A DNA stretch of 53,700 nt from assembly GCA_021299695.1 (NCBI GenBank), contig JAJTEK010000028.1, positions 1 to 53,700 on the forward strand. Reading direction: 5' to 3'. This document shows, one piece after another, positions 34,529-43,731 of the stretch. How positions within the stretch are numbered: the first letter of the stretch is position 1; each line of letters begins with the position of its first letter. Made by a program: the position numbers and the translations under genes. Under the pieces are notes generated by a model, which saw only the letters and a program-made list of their open reading frames with translations, made no database searches and was not told where the DNA came from. The stretch comes from Pirellula sp. GTDB taxonomy: Bacteria > Planctomycetota > Planctomycetia > Pirellulales > Pirellulaceae.

Positions 34529-37443
34529 TCGTCCGATTCGTTGTCCGTGTTTTCGGTGTCCGAATCTTCAGTCTCCAGGCTGCTTGTATCAGGCTCATCT
34601 GGGTTTGAGGATTCCAAGGTACTCGTCGGGGGAGCCTTGGCCGCCTGCTCTCGCGCTTCGGCTTCGACTCGAGCCGCTTCGGCTTCGATATCCGCTGCTG
34701 GGACTCGGACGACGGCCGCAAGGGTGTCGTTTTCATCGAGGCTCATGATTCGGACCCCTTGAGTGTTGCGACCGATGACGCTGATGTCGTTTGCGGCGAT
34801 GCGTTGAATTTTTCCTCGCGAGGTCATCATGATCAGCTCGTCATTATCATAGACTGCCACGGTGCTCACAACAGGGCCATTGCGCTTGGTGGTCTTGATG
34901 TCGATGATCCCTTTGCCACCGCGTCGTTGGGTACGGTACCGAGGCGAGGAACCGTTGTCATCGTTAGCTGCATCGTCACCGGAGGCCTCCGAAGATTCGC
35001 CTAGCGCGGGATCGGAAGACTCAGCATCGGCGGGCTCTGGAGACTCAGCACCCGAATCGATCGAGTCGTCATCGAGGCTCGGATCGTCTTCTTTGATAAC
35101 CAGTTCATCGCCTGGCCCGAAACTTGTGCGTTTGCCGTAACCGTTTTGGCAGACCGTCAGCAGGGTTGCCGTCGGATCGGCGACGACCATACCGACAACT
35201 TCGTCTTGCTTCTTGAGCGAAATCCCTTTGACTCCCGAGGTGTTTCGCCCCATCGGACGGGCATCGTTTTGGCCGAACCGGATAGCCATTCCCCCTGCGG
35301 TCGACAGGATGATTTGGTCTTTGGGTTTGGTGATCACCACATCGACCAGCTCGTCATCTTCTCGGAGTTTGATCGCGATGATGCCTCCTTTTTTGGGTCG
35401 GCTGTAGGCTTCCAAAGGTGTCTTTTTGATGATTCCTTTTTTGGTAACCATCATCAGGAAGTGGCCAGGCAGGTTGAAATCGCGCACCGGTACGCAGTCG
35501 CGGATTTTCTCTTCGGGGGTTAAGTTCAGCAGGTTGACGATGGCTCGGCCTTTGCTCTCGCGACTCATCTGAGGAAGCTCCCAGACCTTTTGCCAGTAGA
35601 CTTTTCCTTGATTGGTAAAGAACAAAAGGTAAGCATGGGTGCTTGCGACAAACAGGTGCTCGACGGGGTCCTGCTCTTCGGCTTTAAGACCGGTGATTCC
35701 TTTGCCGCCCCGTTTTTGGGCTTTGTAGATCGATGCGGGCAGGCGTTTGATGTAGCCTTGATGCGAGATCGTCACGACCATGGATTCCTCAGTGATGAGG
35801 TCTTCCATGTTGTAGTTTCCGAGTTCTACATCGGAGATTTCCGTCATGCGGTCGGTGCCGTATTTGCGGGAGATTTCCACAAGGTCTTCTCGGATGATCC
35901 CGTAGATCCTCGTCGGGTTACCCAGGATATCTCGGTAGCCATCGATTTCCTCGAGGATTGCGGCGTGCTCTTGGCCGAGTTTCTCTTGCTCTAGACCCGC
36001 GAGCTGACCGAGGGTCATTCTCAGGATCGAATCGGTCTGGACGCTGGTGAGTTTGTAGACATCCGCCGCACCGCGTTCGAGTTGGAAGTCGGCATAGCCA
36101 CGTTCCCCAAGTGCCCTTTGCATCATCGAGGCTGGGCACTCGACCCCCATGAGATTCACTTTGGCTTCGGCCTGCGTGCGGCTCGCACGGATAATGGCGA
36201 TGATGCGATCGATATCGGCCAGCGCTAGCAAAAGCCCCTCGATCACGTGCTTGCGCTTCCTCGCCGCGCCTAACAAGTGCTGGGTTCGTCGTCGGATGAC
36301 CGTCACTCGGTGGCGAATAAACTCTTGGAGGATCTCTTTTAGATTCAACTCGCGAGGCTTGCCGTCGACGAGCGCCAGGAGAATGATCGAGATGGTTTCT
36401 TGCAGAGGCGAGAATTGAAACAACTGATTGAGCACGACGTTCGGGTCTGAGTTCTGCTTGATCTCGATGACCAATCGAACTGGCTCTTTCAAGTCGCTCT
36501 CGTCACGAATCCCTGAAATACCTCGGATTCGATCGCTTCGGACCAGTTCTGCGATCTTTTCAACGACGCGATCTCGAGCTTGCTGGAAGGGAATATCGCG
36601 GACAATCAGCTTGGATTTCCTCCCTTCTTCGACGATGTCCACATGGGACCTGACAATGATCGTCGAACGCCCGGTCATGTAGGCTTTGCGAATGTTGTAC
36701 CGGCCGCAGATGATCCCTCCGGTCGGAAAGTCAGGACCTGGAATGATGTCGCACAACTCAGCGACCGACACCTCGGGGTTATCAATCACGCGGATCAGGG
36801 CGTTGCAGACTTCTCGCAAGTTGTGGGGTGGGATGCTCGTGGCCATCCCCACAGCGATGCCTTGTGCCCCATTGACCAACAAGTTCGGAAACCGAGAGGG
36901 CAAAACGACCGGTTCGGTACGTCGATCGTCGTAGGTGGGGATGAAATCGACCGTATCGAGCTTGATGTCCTCGAGCATCATCGCAGCAGGACCCGCCAAA
37001 CGGGCTTCGGTGTACCGCATTGCAGCAGCAGGCAAACCCGCGATCGAACCAAAGTTCCCTTGCTTGTCGATCAGAACATGCCGCATGTTCCACTCTTGCG
37101 CCATACGGACAAGCGTCGGATAGATGATCGCCTCGCCGTGCGGGTGGTAATTACCCGAGGTGTCCCCGGCGATCTTCGCACACTTGACCCGCGCCGCTCC
37201 AGGGGTCAAGCTCAAGTCGTTCATGGCAACCAAAATTCGACGTTGGCTGGGCTTCAACCCATCGCGAACGTCTGGAAGAGCTCGGCTGACGATAACGCTC
37301 ATGGCATACGTCAGATAGCTATCTCGCAACTCGTCTTCGATCGGCTCTTGAATCATCCGCTCGCCACCACCACCGCCGTCTCCGGAGGTAGGTAGGCTCG
37401 AGGGATCGTTCGGGTCAAAATCATCGGGTGGGACGTTCGACAC
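34525..37443 (-). CDS. gyrA: DNA gyrase subunit A with acidic inserts
   Basis: The breakage-reunion subunit of gyrase, 972 residues compared with about 875 in E. coli. The catalytic tyrosine is Y144 (AAMRYTEARLAG). A GyrA box QKRGGKG marks the start of the C-terminal beta-pinwheel, and a second similar motif (QRRGGKG) occurs later. Extra length comes from a Gly-rich N-terminal leader (residues 1-28), an acidic Ser/Asp/Glu-rich insert in the pinwheel (about 784-834) and an acidic tail of about 35 residues. At the quinolone-determining positions it has A105 and P109 where E. coli has S83 and D87. It overlaps the downstream glycosyltransferase gene by 4 bp. Confidence 0.97.
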   Translation of the reverse strand: MSNVPPDDFDPNDPSSLPTSGDGGGGGERMIQEPIEDELRDSYLTYAMSVIVSRALPDVRDGLKPSQRRILVAMNDLSLTPGAARVKCAKIAGDTSGNYHPHGEAIIYPTLVRMAQEWNMRHVLIDKQGNFGSIAGLPAAAMRYTEARLAGPAAMMLEDIKLDTVDFIPTYDDRRTEPVVLPSRFPNLLVNGAQGIAVGMATSIPPHNLREVCNALIRVIDNPEVSVAELCDIIPGPDFPTGGIICGRYNIRKAYMTGRSTIIVRSHVDIVEEGRKSKLIVRDIPFQQARDRVVEKIAELVRSDRIRGISGIRDESDLKEPVRLVIEIKQNSDPNVVLNQLFQFSPLQETISIILLALVDGKPRELNLKEILQEFIRHRVTVIRRRTQHLLGAARKRKHVIEGLLLALADIDRIIAIIRASRTQAEAKVNLMGVECPASMMQRALGERGYADFQLERGAADVYKLTSVQTDSILRMTLGQLAGLEQEKLGQEHAAILEEIDGYRDILGNPTRIYGIIREDLVEISRKYGTDRMTEISDVELGNYNMEDLITEESMVVTISHQGYIKRLPASIYKAQKRGGKGITGLKAEEQDPVEHLFVASTHAYLLFFTNQGKVYWQKVWELPQMSRESKGRAIVNLLNLTPEEKIRDCVPVRDFNLPGHFLMMVTKKGIIKKTPLEAYSRPKKGGIIAIKLREDDELVDVVITKPKDQIILSTAGGMAIRFGQNDARPMGRNTSGVKGISLKKQDEVVGMVVADPTATLLTVCQNGYGKRTSFGPGDELVIKEDDPSLDDDSIDSGAESPEPADAESSDPALGESSEASGDDAANDDNGSSPRYRTQRRGGKGIIDIKTTKRNGPVVSTVAVYDNDELIMMTSRGKIQRIAANDISVIGRNTQGVRIMSLDENDTLAAVVRVPAADIEAEAARVEAEAREQAAKAPPTSTLESSNPDEPDTSSLETEDSDTENTDNESDE

Positions 37444-37642
37444 GGATCTGTTCTTTTCTGCTCAAGAAGACAAGTCAAGTTCGATCGATTCGGGGGGCAT
37501 AGACCCGAGCGATCCCAATCGAAAATTGTACTGTTTTTGCCGAAAATCCACAATCGGCCAAGCGGGGTTGGGCAAGACAAAAACCCAACGAAAATTCGAT
37601 CTAAACCCCTCTTCGATGCCCCTTGTCCGCGTCCATTGCGCG

Positions 37643-38620
37643 CTAAAACAGTTCGTCGAGTTCCTTCTTGGAAAACGCGTGCAACCAGGCGGCCTCGCGG
37701 GCCACCTCCTGGGTCTTGCCCAACGCCTCGCAAATGCACAGACGATGGTACCGAAGCGTCGCGTAAATCTCTAGCGTCTCAGGAAGCCCCCGAGAAAGCT
37801 CAGGAAACTCCTCGAGCAACGCATCGACTCCCCAGCCCTTGGTCTTGCGCGAAGCAGTAGGCTCGGCCGCAGTAGGCTCGGCCGCAGTAGGCTCGGCCGC
37901 AGTAGGCTCGGCGGTTGCTGACTCGGCCTGCAACTCTTCGATGCGGACCAAGCACCGCTCGAGCTTAGGGTTCGAACTCCAGGCTTCGGTCAGCTTCGCA
38001 AGCGACTTGTCCATCACGACCAATGCCTCTTCGTTTCGGCCCATGCGATGAAGCACCCAACCCTTGGTGTCCAAGTACGACTCGTTCTCAGCGGTCTTGA
38101 TCGCCATATCGATCTCAACTAAGGCTTGCTCAAGGTCTTTTCCTGCCAAAGCTCTCATGTAAGCCATCTGATTGTTTTGGACCGCTGTTCGCTCCTCGAG
38201 AGGGGGTAAGTTTACGTTCAAAATCCGAGCCGCTTCGTCGAACTTTTTTCGGTTCGAAAGGAGCGAGGAGATCGCAAAGGCTGCTTCCGAGCGGATCTCC
38301 GGATTTTCGATCTGGCCAATCCGCTTCTCCCAAAGATCGACATAAAAACTCGATACAGCACTCGATTCGTTGTTGGCCTCGACCCGATCGAGCTGCTTGA
38401 GAAAGTTCCGGTCGGCAGCAATATCCGGCGACTTCTTGTAAGCATCCTCGAGGAGTTTTTGGGCCCCGAGGACGTTTCCTTGATCGAACTCATTGGCCGC
38501 CCTGGCCAGCATCCAGCGCGCCGTCGTCGCCGGGCCAAAGTAGTCCGCAATCACCGGGCCGACCGGCAAACCGATGGCCGCCGCCAAGATCATTCGATTG
38601 ACAAAAGTACCTGAACTCAT
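37643..38620 (-). CDS. TPR-like protein with one N-terminal membrane segment
   Basis: A 325-residue protein of unknown function. An N-terminal hydrophobic segment (MILAAAIGLPVGPVIADYFG) may be a signal or anchor. TPR-like helices follow (ARWMLARAANEFDQGNVLGAQKLLEDAYKKSP, ALVEIDMAIKTAENESYLDTKGWVLHRMGRNEEALVVMDKSL). Near residues 236-256 there is a low-complexity TAEPTAAEPTAAEP stretch made by a 15-bp tandem repeat. It is divergent from hemL and its stop lies 199 bp from the gyrA start on the same strand. Confidence 0.8.
   Translation of the reverse strand: MSSGTFVNRMILAAAIGLPVGPVIADYFGPATTARWMLARAANEFDQGNVLGAQKLLEDAYKKSPDIAADRNFLKQLDRVEANNESSAVSSFYVDLWEKRIGQIENPEIRSEAAFAISSLLSNRKKFDEAARILNVNLPPLEERTAVQNNQMAYMRALAGKDLEQALVEIDMAIKTAENESYLDTKGWVLHRMGRNEEALVVMDKSLAKLTEAWSSNPKLERCLVRIEELQAESATAEPTAAEPTAAEPTAAEPTASRKTKGWGVDALLEEFPELSRGLPETLEIYATLRYHRLCICEALGKTQEVAREAAWLHAFSKKELDELF
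37854..37913 (-). repeat. 15-bp tandem repeat, four units, inside the TPR-like gene
   Basis: Four head-to-tail copies (three identical, the last differing by one base) encode TAAEP repeats in frame. The copy number is likely variable between strains. Confidence 0.9.
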
Positions 38621-38745
38621 GGTGCGATTTGGTGGTTAGATGCCAAGTTCAACTTTTCCCAGCCGTTATGTCTGGTAGGATTTCTGCGGATGTTCCCCAA
38701 GGCCATTATCCCCGTTGTTCCGCTGCGAGGAAAGACCAACGGCCA

Positions 38746-38775
38746 GGAATGACTAACCCGGGAATGACTAACGCA
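38746..38775 (+). repeat. 15-bp tandem duplication upstream of hemL
   Basis: Units 38746-38760 and 38761-38775 differ at two positions. Each contains an ATG in frame with hemL (38749 and 38764), giving GMTN repeats if translated. Confidence 0.8.
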
Positions 38776-38811
38776 GAGACGATCCTACCGAGCGACCATG
38801 ACCAAACGACT

Positions 38812-40104
38812 ATGAATATCGATCTGACCAAAAGCCAAGCTGCATTCGAGCGAGCCAAACGTCTGATTCCAGGTGGAGTCAACTCCCCGGCCCGAGCCTT
38901 CGGTGCTGTCGGCGGCCATCCGCTCTTTATCGAACGCGCACAAGGTGCCTATCTGCACGATCTCGATGGCAATCGGTTCATCGATTACATCGGATCCTGG
39001 GGGCCGATGATCCTCGGACACGCCGAACCGAGCGTGATCGAGGCGATCGTCCAAGCCGCCCAGAAGGGGACCTCCTACGGAGCTCCGACGGAAAACGAAT
39101 CGCGAATCGCAGAGCTGATCCTCAAGGCCTTTCCGAGCATGCAGCGCGTTCGACTCGTCAGCTCCGGCACCGAAGCGACCATGAGCGCTATCCGCGTCGC
39201 TCGAGGCTTTACGGGCCGAGACCGAATCATCAAATTCTCCGGTTGCTACCACGGGCATGTCGACTCGTTGCTCGTCTCGGCCGGGTCAGCCGCAGCAACC
39301 CTCGGTGTTCCCGACTCACCTGGTGTCACTCCCGGAACCTCCCAAGACACCATCGTACTGAATTACAACGACTGCCAGTCGCTCCGCGAAACGCTGCACC
39401 AACAAGGCACTTCAATCGCCGCGGTCATCCTCGAACCGGTCGTCGGAAACATGGGAACGGTGATCCCCACAAGCGAATTCCTGACCACACTTCGCGAAGA
39501 AACGCGCAATCACGGCGTGGTCCTGATCTTCGATGAAGTCATGACCGGCTTCCGGGTCGCTTACGGTGGAGCCCAAGAAATCTTCGGAGTTCAACCCGAT
39601 ATGACGACTCTAGGTAAGATCGTCGGCGGCGGTTTGCCCCTAGCAGCCTACGGAGGACGAGCCGAGATCATGGACCAAGTCATGCCGGCCGGAAAGGTCT
39701 ACCAAGCAGGAACGCTCTCGGGCAATCCCCTGGCAACAGCCGCCGGTGCCAAAACCCTCGAACTCCTGGCCAGCGATCCACCCTATGAGTACCTTGAAAC
39801 ACTCGGCAAACGACTCGGCGATGGACTTCTTGCGGCCGCTCGTGATCACGGAATCGACGCCCAGATGCAGCGAGTCGGTAGCATGATGACGCTTTTCTTT
39901 AATCCGAACCCTGTCGTCGACTGGCCCAGCGCCGATCGCTCCAATCGAAAACTCTTTGCCAAGTACTTCTGGGGGCTGATCCAACGCGGGGTCTATATGC
40001 CCTGCAGCCAATTCGAAGCCCTCTTCTTCTCCCGAAAACACACCCTCGAGGACATCGATCGGACCATCCAAGCCGCCCGAGATTTCTTCCAGAAGAACGC
40101 CTAG
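38812..40104 (+). CDS. hemL: Glutamate-1-semialdehyde 2,1-aminomutase
   Basis: A PLP enzyme that converts glutamate-1-semialdehyde to 5-aminolevulinate in the C5 tetrapyrrole pathway. The PLP lysine is K269 in TLGKIVGGGLP. Other family blocks are PGGVNSPARAF, GSWGPMILGH, SSGTEATMSAIR, GCYHGHVDSLL and FDEVMTGFR. At 430 residues it has the usual length. I chose the ATG at 38812 (MNIDLTKSQAAFERAK) because the family begins there; in-frame ATGs at 38749 and 38764, inside a tandem duplication, would add 16-21 residues of no conserved character. Confidence 0.96.
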   Translation: MNIDLTKSQAAFERAKRLIPGGVNSPARAFGAVGGHPLFIERAQGAYLHDLDGNRFIDYIGSWGPMILGHAEPSVIEAIVQAAQKGTSYGAPTENESRIAELILKAFPSMQRVRLVSSGTEATMSAIRVARGFTGRDRIIKFSGCYHGHVDSLLVSAGSAAATLGVPDSPGVTPGTSQDTIVLNYNDCQSLRETLHQQGTSIAAVILEPVVGNMGTVIPTSEFLTTLREETRNHGVVLIFDEVMTGFRVAYGGAQEIFGVQPDMTTLGKIVGGGLPLAAYGGRAEIMDQVMPAGKVYQAGTLSGNPLATAAGAKTLELLASDPPYEYLETLGKRLGDGLLAAARDHGIDAQMQRVGSMMTLFFNPNPVVDWPSADRSNRKLFAKYFWGLIQRGVYMPCSQFEALFFSRKHTLEDIDRTIQAARDFFQKNA

Positions 40105-40117
40105 CCCCAAAAAAGAA

Positions 40118-40219
40118 TGCCCGTCAAAGGCCCCCGCACAAGAGTATGACGCTTATGGCTGCTACACTTAAGTCCTGACCAGATTCACGCTTCCCCCTCG
40201 CGAGAGCCCTTGACGGGCA
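40118..40219. other. Long inverted repeat between hemL and the kinase gene
   Basis: Arms TGCCCGTCAA (40118-40127) and TTGACGGGCA (40210-40219) are perfect 10-bp complements separated by 82 bases. It sits in a 258-bp gap between two convergent genes. A further hairpin, GCTTTC-N8-GAAAGC, lies near 40249-40268. It could be a bidirectional terminator, a structured transcript or a degenerate mobile repeat. Confidence 0.4.
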
Positions 40220-40322
40220 CTACCAAAAGTCTCCCAAATTGTAGATCGCTTTCGGGCCGCGGAAAGCCCAAAACTACCCTCTAGGGGATACTTCAGGTCA
40301 TTTCACGGCAATGTTTTCTTTT

Positions 40323-40378
40323 ACGGTGATGTTTTTACGGTGATGTTTTTGCGGTGATGTTTTTACGGTGATGTTTTC
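40323..40378. repeat. 14-bp tandem repeat spanning the kinase stop codon
   Basis: Four units of 14 bp (40323-40336, 40337-40350, 40351-40364, 40365-40378) are nearly identical, with a more degenerate unit before them at about 40305. On the minus strand they supply the last codons (KTSP) and the TAA of the kinase gene. The unit length is not a multiple of three. Confidence 0.88.
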
Positions 40379-41307
40379 ACATTGCGAAGCTGACGCAGGA
40401 ACGTGTCCATGTCGGGCGTTCGCAATTCTGGGTTCGGATGCATCGCGGCCATGATCGTGCCAGCCAAAACCTTGTCGATCTCCGGACGATGCTCGGTGAT
40501 CTCTCTGGGCGGTGATGTATCGTGTTGCAGGGCTGCTCGGCCCGTGGTGTCAGAGATTTGCCAAGGCAGATCGAAGGCGATCAGGTGGTAGCAAGTCACG
40601 GCAAAGGAGAATATGTCGACCCGCTTGTCGGTCGAACGTCGGCGCACGATCTCCGGGGACATGTACAAAGGTGTCCCGGTGCGATTCCCAGGCGCCATGA
40701 ACGCCTTGGTCGCAGGAAGAGTAAGCCCAAAATCGATCAACTTGACCTTCTTCATGTCCTTGAGCACGATGTAATTTCTAGGGCAAATATCCCTGTGGAT
40801 GAATTCCTTGCGATGAAGGTACGCTAACGCCTCGGCCATTTGGGTGATCAAATCGAGCCGCTTTCCGGACAAGAGATCCTCCTTGCGCTCGGCGATGAGC
40901 TGATGCAACCCTGGACCGTCGATGTACTCCATGACAATGAATTGCTGGCCTCGATTCGAGGTCCCGTACTCGTAAGTCTCCACGATGTTCGAATGGTTGA
41001 GCCCGATGGCGATTTCGCCTTCGCTGGGTTTGTTGAGTCCCTTGAACCGATTTTCAAAGAACTGAACCTTGTCCGTATCGCAAAGCTTGACCCCTACGAC
41101 TCGATTGCCGTTGAAGCGGTCCTTGGCGACAAAGAAATTGCCCATCGTCCCGGAGATCGCAGAGCGAAGCCGCTCAAAACGGGCTTCAATGTCGACCGAT
41201 TTGCTGACTTTGGTTGCCCTTTCGATGCCCGAGGCATGATCGCTTGGCTTCGGATTGCCCTTGCTCGAATCGGTGTTCTTCTTGAAAAGACTGTCAAAAA
41301 TACCCAT
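40363..41307 (-). CDS. Hanks-type serine/threonine protein kinase
   Basis: A soluble kinase of 314 residues without a membrane or sensor domain. The lysine of strand 3 is K74 (VVGVKL). The catalytic loop is IHRDICPRN, with HRD aspartate and asparagine intact, and the Mg motif is IDFGLT. APE is present as SPEI in GTPLYMSPEIV. The glycine-rich loop is degenerate (ISGTMGNFFVAKD), lacking the first glycine. The N-terminal 40 residues are charged and probably disordered. The C-terminal residues VKTSP lie in a tandem repeat. A plausible promoter sits 49-77 bp upstream. It is divergent from the ABC ATPase gene. Confidence 0.92.
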   Translation of the reverse strand: MGIFDSLFKKNTDSSKGNPKPSDHASGIERATKVSKSVDIEARFERLRSAISGTMGNFFVAKDRFNGNRVVGVKLCDTDKVQFFENRFKGLNKPSEGEIAIGLNHSNIVETYEYGTSNRGQQFIVMEYIDGPGLHQLIAERKEDLLSGKRLDLITQMAEALAYLHRKEFIHRDICPRNYIVLKDMKKVKLIDFGLTLPATKAFMAPGNRTGTPLYMSPEIVRRRSTDKRVDIFSFAVTCYHLIAFDLPWQISDTTGRAALQHDTSPPREITEHRPEIDKVLAGTIMAAMHPNPELRTPDMDTFLRQLRNVKTSP

Positions 41308-41355
41308 CGGTATCGCTTCACTCTAGCGGGCTCGAATCGAAGACTTGTATGTAGT

Positions 41356-41384
41356 AGTATACCACGAAGCATCCATTTGGTGAA
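41356..41384 (-). promoter_or_regulatory. Candidate sigma70-type promoter for the kinase gene
   Basis: Read on the minus strand: TTCACC, 17-bp spacer, TATACT. The -10 ends 48 bp before the ATG at 41307, leaving a 5' leader of about 40 bases. Confidence 0.4.
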
Positions 41385-41478
41385 ATTGCGATCCGGTTTG
41401 CCGCAAAGGAACGATTCATTGGTACCTACCGCGAAATCCAATCTACTGAGCCATTTTATTGAACCGGTGCAAGAGACC

Positions 41479-42405
41479 ATGAGCATGGCCTTGGAAGTCA
41501 CCGATCTTCGCAAAGCCTACGCCGGACACGAGGCGCTCCGAGGGGTCAGCTTCGCGGTTCGAGCCGGCGAGAGGATCGCTCTTCTGGGACCTAACGGGGC
41601 CGGAAAAACCACCTTGATCCGCTGCATCAGCGGACGTATTGAGGTTTCCGCCGGAGAAATCAAACTCTTTGGAAGAAAACTCGGACAACCCAATGCCGCC
41701 ACGCAACTTGGGGTCGTCCCGCAGGAACTGGCGATTTATTCGGACCTATCGGCCCGCGAAAACCTCGAATGCTTCGCTCGATTGCACGGCCTGAGAGGTC
41801 GAAAACTCCACGATCGGGTCGACTGGGCCTTGGACTGGATCGGACTCGAGGATCGGGCGAGCGATCTGACGGCGAAATTCTCCGGGGGCATGAAGCGACG
41901 CGTCAATATCGCTTGCGGGGTCATGCACCAACCTGGCCTGCTGCTGCTCGATGAACCCACCGTCGGAGTCGACCCCCAAAGCCGCCAACGGATCTTCGAT
42001 ATGCTCGATGAATTGAACCGTCTAGGTACCACCATCCTGCTTACGACCCACCATCTGGACGAAGCCCAGGAGCGAAGCGATCGGATCGTGATCATCGATC
42101 ATGGACAAGTCATCGCCCAGGGCCGAATCGAACAACTCTTGGAACAGACCGTCGGCAAACAAAAACGTGTTACGCTCGAAGTCGAGGTCGAGGCCGACGG
42201 AAACATCGGGAAACTTCCGCCAGGTCTCTCGGTCCATAACCCCAGCGGCCGAATCATCGGAGCTTGCGAAAATCTCGCAGACGAACTCCCCGCTTGGATG
42301 CAAGCATTGGCTAGTTCGGGAATTCGGATCAAGAATCTCGAGCTCCAAACCCCCAACCTCCATCACGTCTTTTTGCACCTTACGGGCCGCGAACTTCGAG
42401 AGTAA
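41479..42405 (+). CDS. ABC transporter ATP-binding protein (CcmA/NatA-type), orphan
   Basis: A 308-residue ATPase subunit of the DRA/CcmA-like exporter group. Walker A is GPNGAGKTT, the signature is FSGGMKRRV, Walker B is LLLLDEPTVGVD and the switch histidine is in TTHHLDEA. A C-terminal extension of about 85 residues follows the ATPase core. The ATG at 41479 with AAGAGA just upstream starts directly before the conserved LEVTDLRKAY. No permease is adjacent: a convergent phosphoglycerate mutase follows after 24 bp, so the membrane partner must lie elsewhere. Confidence 0.92.
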   Translation: MSMALEVTDLRKAYAGHEALRGVSFAVRAGERIALLGPNGAGKTTLIRCISGRIEVSAGEIKLFGRKLGQPNAATQLGVVPQELAIYSDLSARENLECFARLHGLRGRKLHDRVDWALDWIGLEDRASDLTAKFSGGMKRRVNIACGVMHQPGLLLLDEPTVGVDPQSRQRIFDMLDELNRLGTTILLTTHHLDEAQERSDRIVIIDHGQVIAQGRIEQLLEQTVGKQKRVTLEVEVEADGNIGKLPPGLSVHNPSGRIIGACENLADELPAWMQALASSGIRIKNLELQTPNLHHVFLHLTGRELRE

Positions 42406-42429
42406 CCCTCAGTCTGTGCCCCCAACCTA

Positions 42430-43641
42430 CTACCACTCTCCCTGCACAAAACGGGGCATCAACTCCCATCCACTTGGGATCTGAAGTCCGCTTTGTGCCG
42501 CCGATACCTCGTCGTAGGTGTTGGACTTGTCCGAACCGATCCGATCCCCGGCTACAGCAAAAGGTACCCAGCCGTGCGCGTGCTTTTTGGTGCTCACCGG
42601 GGTGGGGTGATCGGGGGTGATGAGGATTCGATAAGGCCCTTGCTCTCGAAGCGCATGGAGCACCGGACCGACAATCTCTCGATCGATCGCTTCGAGCGCC
42701 TTGACCTTCTCCTCGACGCGCCCTTCGTGACTTGCTTCATCGGGAGCCTCAATGTGCACGCAAACCAAATCATGGTTCGCCAAAGCGGCGATGGCCGTTC
42801 TGCCTTTGGATGCATAATCGGTATCCAAATATCCAGTGGCCCCAGGGGCTTCGATCCGCTCCCAGCCGACTAGGGCCGCAAGCCCCCTGAGAAGGTCCAC
42901 GGCGGTGATCATCGCCCCCCGAAGACCAAACCGCTTTTCGAAGTTTTCCAGCGAAGGTGTCTTACCCAAACCCCATAACCAAAGATGACTGATCGGAGGC
43001 CGCCCCTGAGCCAAACGCAACGCATTGACAGGATGATTGGCGATCACCTCGCTACTTTTTTGCATCCACTCGCACAGAAGATCGCACCCAGGCCCTCGCG
43101 GAAAGTCATCCAGAACCGATCCATCGGTCAGATCGTGGGGAGCTCGCGTCCGAGTCTCGGCCGAAAAAGGCGTCGGCTCAGAGGGCCTTCCACGGTAGAT
43201 CAATAAGTTCCGATAGCTAACCCCCGGAGTGAACTCCAATCGTGCATCTCCGATGGCCTCTTGGACACTCGTTAAAATCTCTCGAGCCTCCTGATTGCTC
43301 GCATGGTCGGCGGTAAAGTCAACCATGATCTGGTCGAGGATCGTCACGGTATTGCAACGGATCGCCCAATCGTGAGGTCCAAGAACGATCCCTTGGGCCG
43401 CCGCCTCGATCGGCGCTCGACCCGTGAAGAATCGATTCGGGTCGTAGCCAAAAAGGGTCATGTTGGCCACCTCACTGCCTGCCGGCAGATGCGATGGGAC
43501 GTTGTCGGACTGACCGACGAGCCCTGTCTTGGCAATCGCATCCATGTGCGGGGTATAAGCCGCCTGCAACGGAGTTTTCCCACCTAGGGACTCGACCGGA
43601 TAGTCCGCACATCCGTCGGGAATGATGATCACGTATTTCAT
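42430..43641 (-). CDS. Cofactor-independent phosphoglycerate mutase, archaeal (ApgM) type
   Basis: Alkaline-phosphatase-superfamily mutase that interconverts 3- and 2-phosphoglycerate, 403 residues. KYVIIIPDGCADYP supplies the first metal aspartate. AGSEVANMTLFGYDP contains the phospho-serine region, CVHIEAPDEASHEG and ITPDHPTPVSTKKHAHGWVPF the remaining metal ligands. The ATG at 43641 begins exactly at this conserved motif; an upstream in-frame start at 43662 would add 7 residues. Some homologues were once annotated as homoserine kinase-like. The gene is separated by 90 bp from the Minf_1886 gene and may be in its operon. Confidence 0.9.
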   Translation of the reverse strand: MKYVIIIPDGCADYPVESLGGKTPLQAAYTPHMDAIAKTGLVGQSDNVPSHLPAGSEVANMTLFGYDPNRFFTGRAPIEAAAQGIVLGPHDWAIRCNTVTILDQIMVDFTADHASNQEAREILTSVQEAIGDARLEFTPGVSYRNLLIYRGRPSEPTPFSAETRTRAPHDLTDGSVLDDFPRGPGCDLLCEWMQKSSEVIANHPVNALRLAQGRPPISHLWLWGLGKTPSLENFEKRFGLRGAMITAVDLLRGLAALVGWERIEAPGATGYLDTDYASKGRTAIAALANHDLVCVHIEAPDEASHEGRVEEKVKALEAIDREIVGPVLHALREQGPYRILITPDHPTPVSTKKHAHGWVPFAVAGDRIGSDKSNTYDEVSAAQSGLQIPSGWELMPRFVQGEW

Positions 43642-43731
43642 AGCTAGCGCGATTCGAGCCAAATCCTAGAAACCACCCAGAGCATGTAACCGCTCCAACA
43701 GACCAACAGCAAAGAAGCTATCGAGAACCGC

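Noticed and set aside
36580-37395. 271-codon open frame opposite gyrA
   Set aside because: It is antisense to the most conserved part of GyrA, including the catalytic tyrosine region, and has no recognisable motif.
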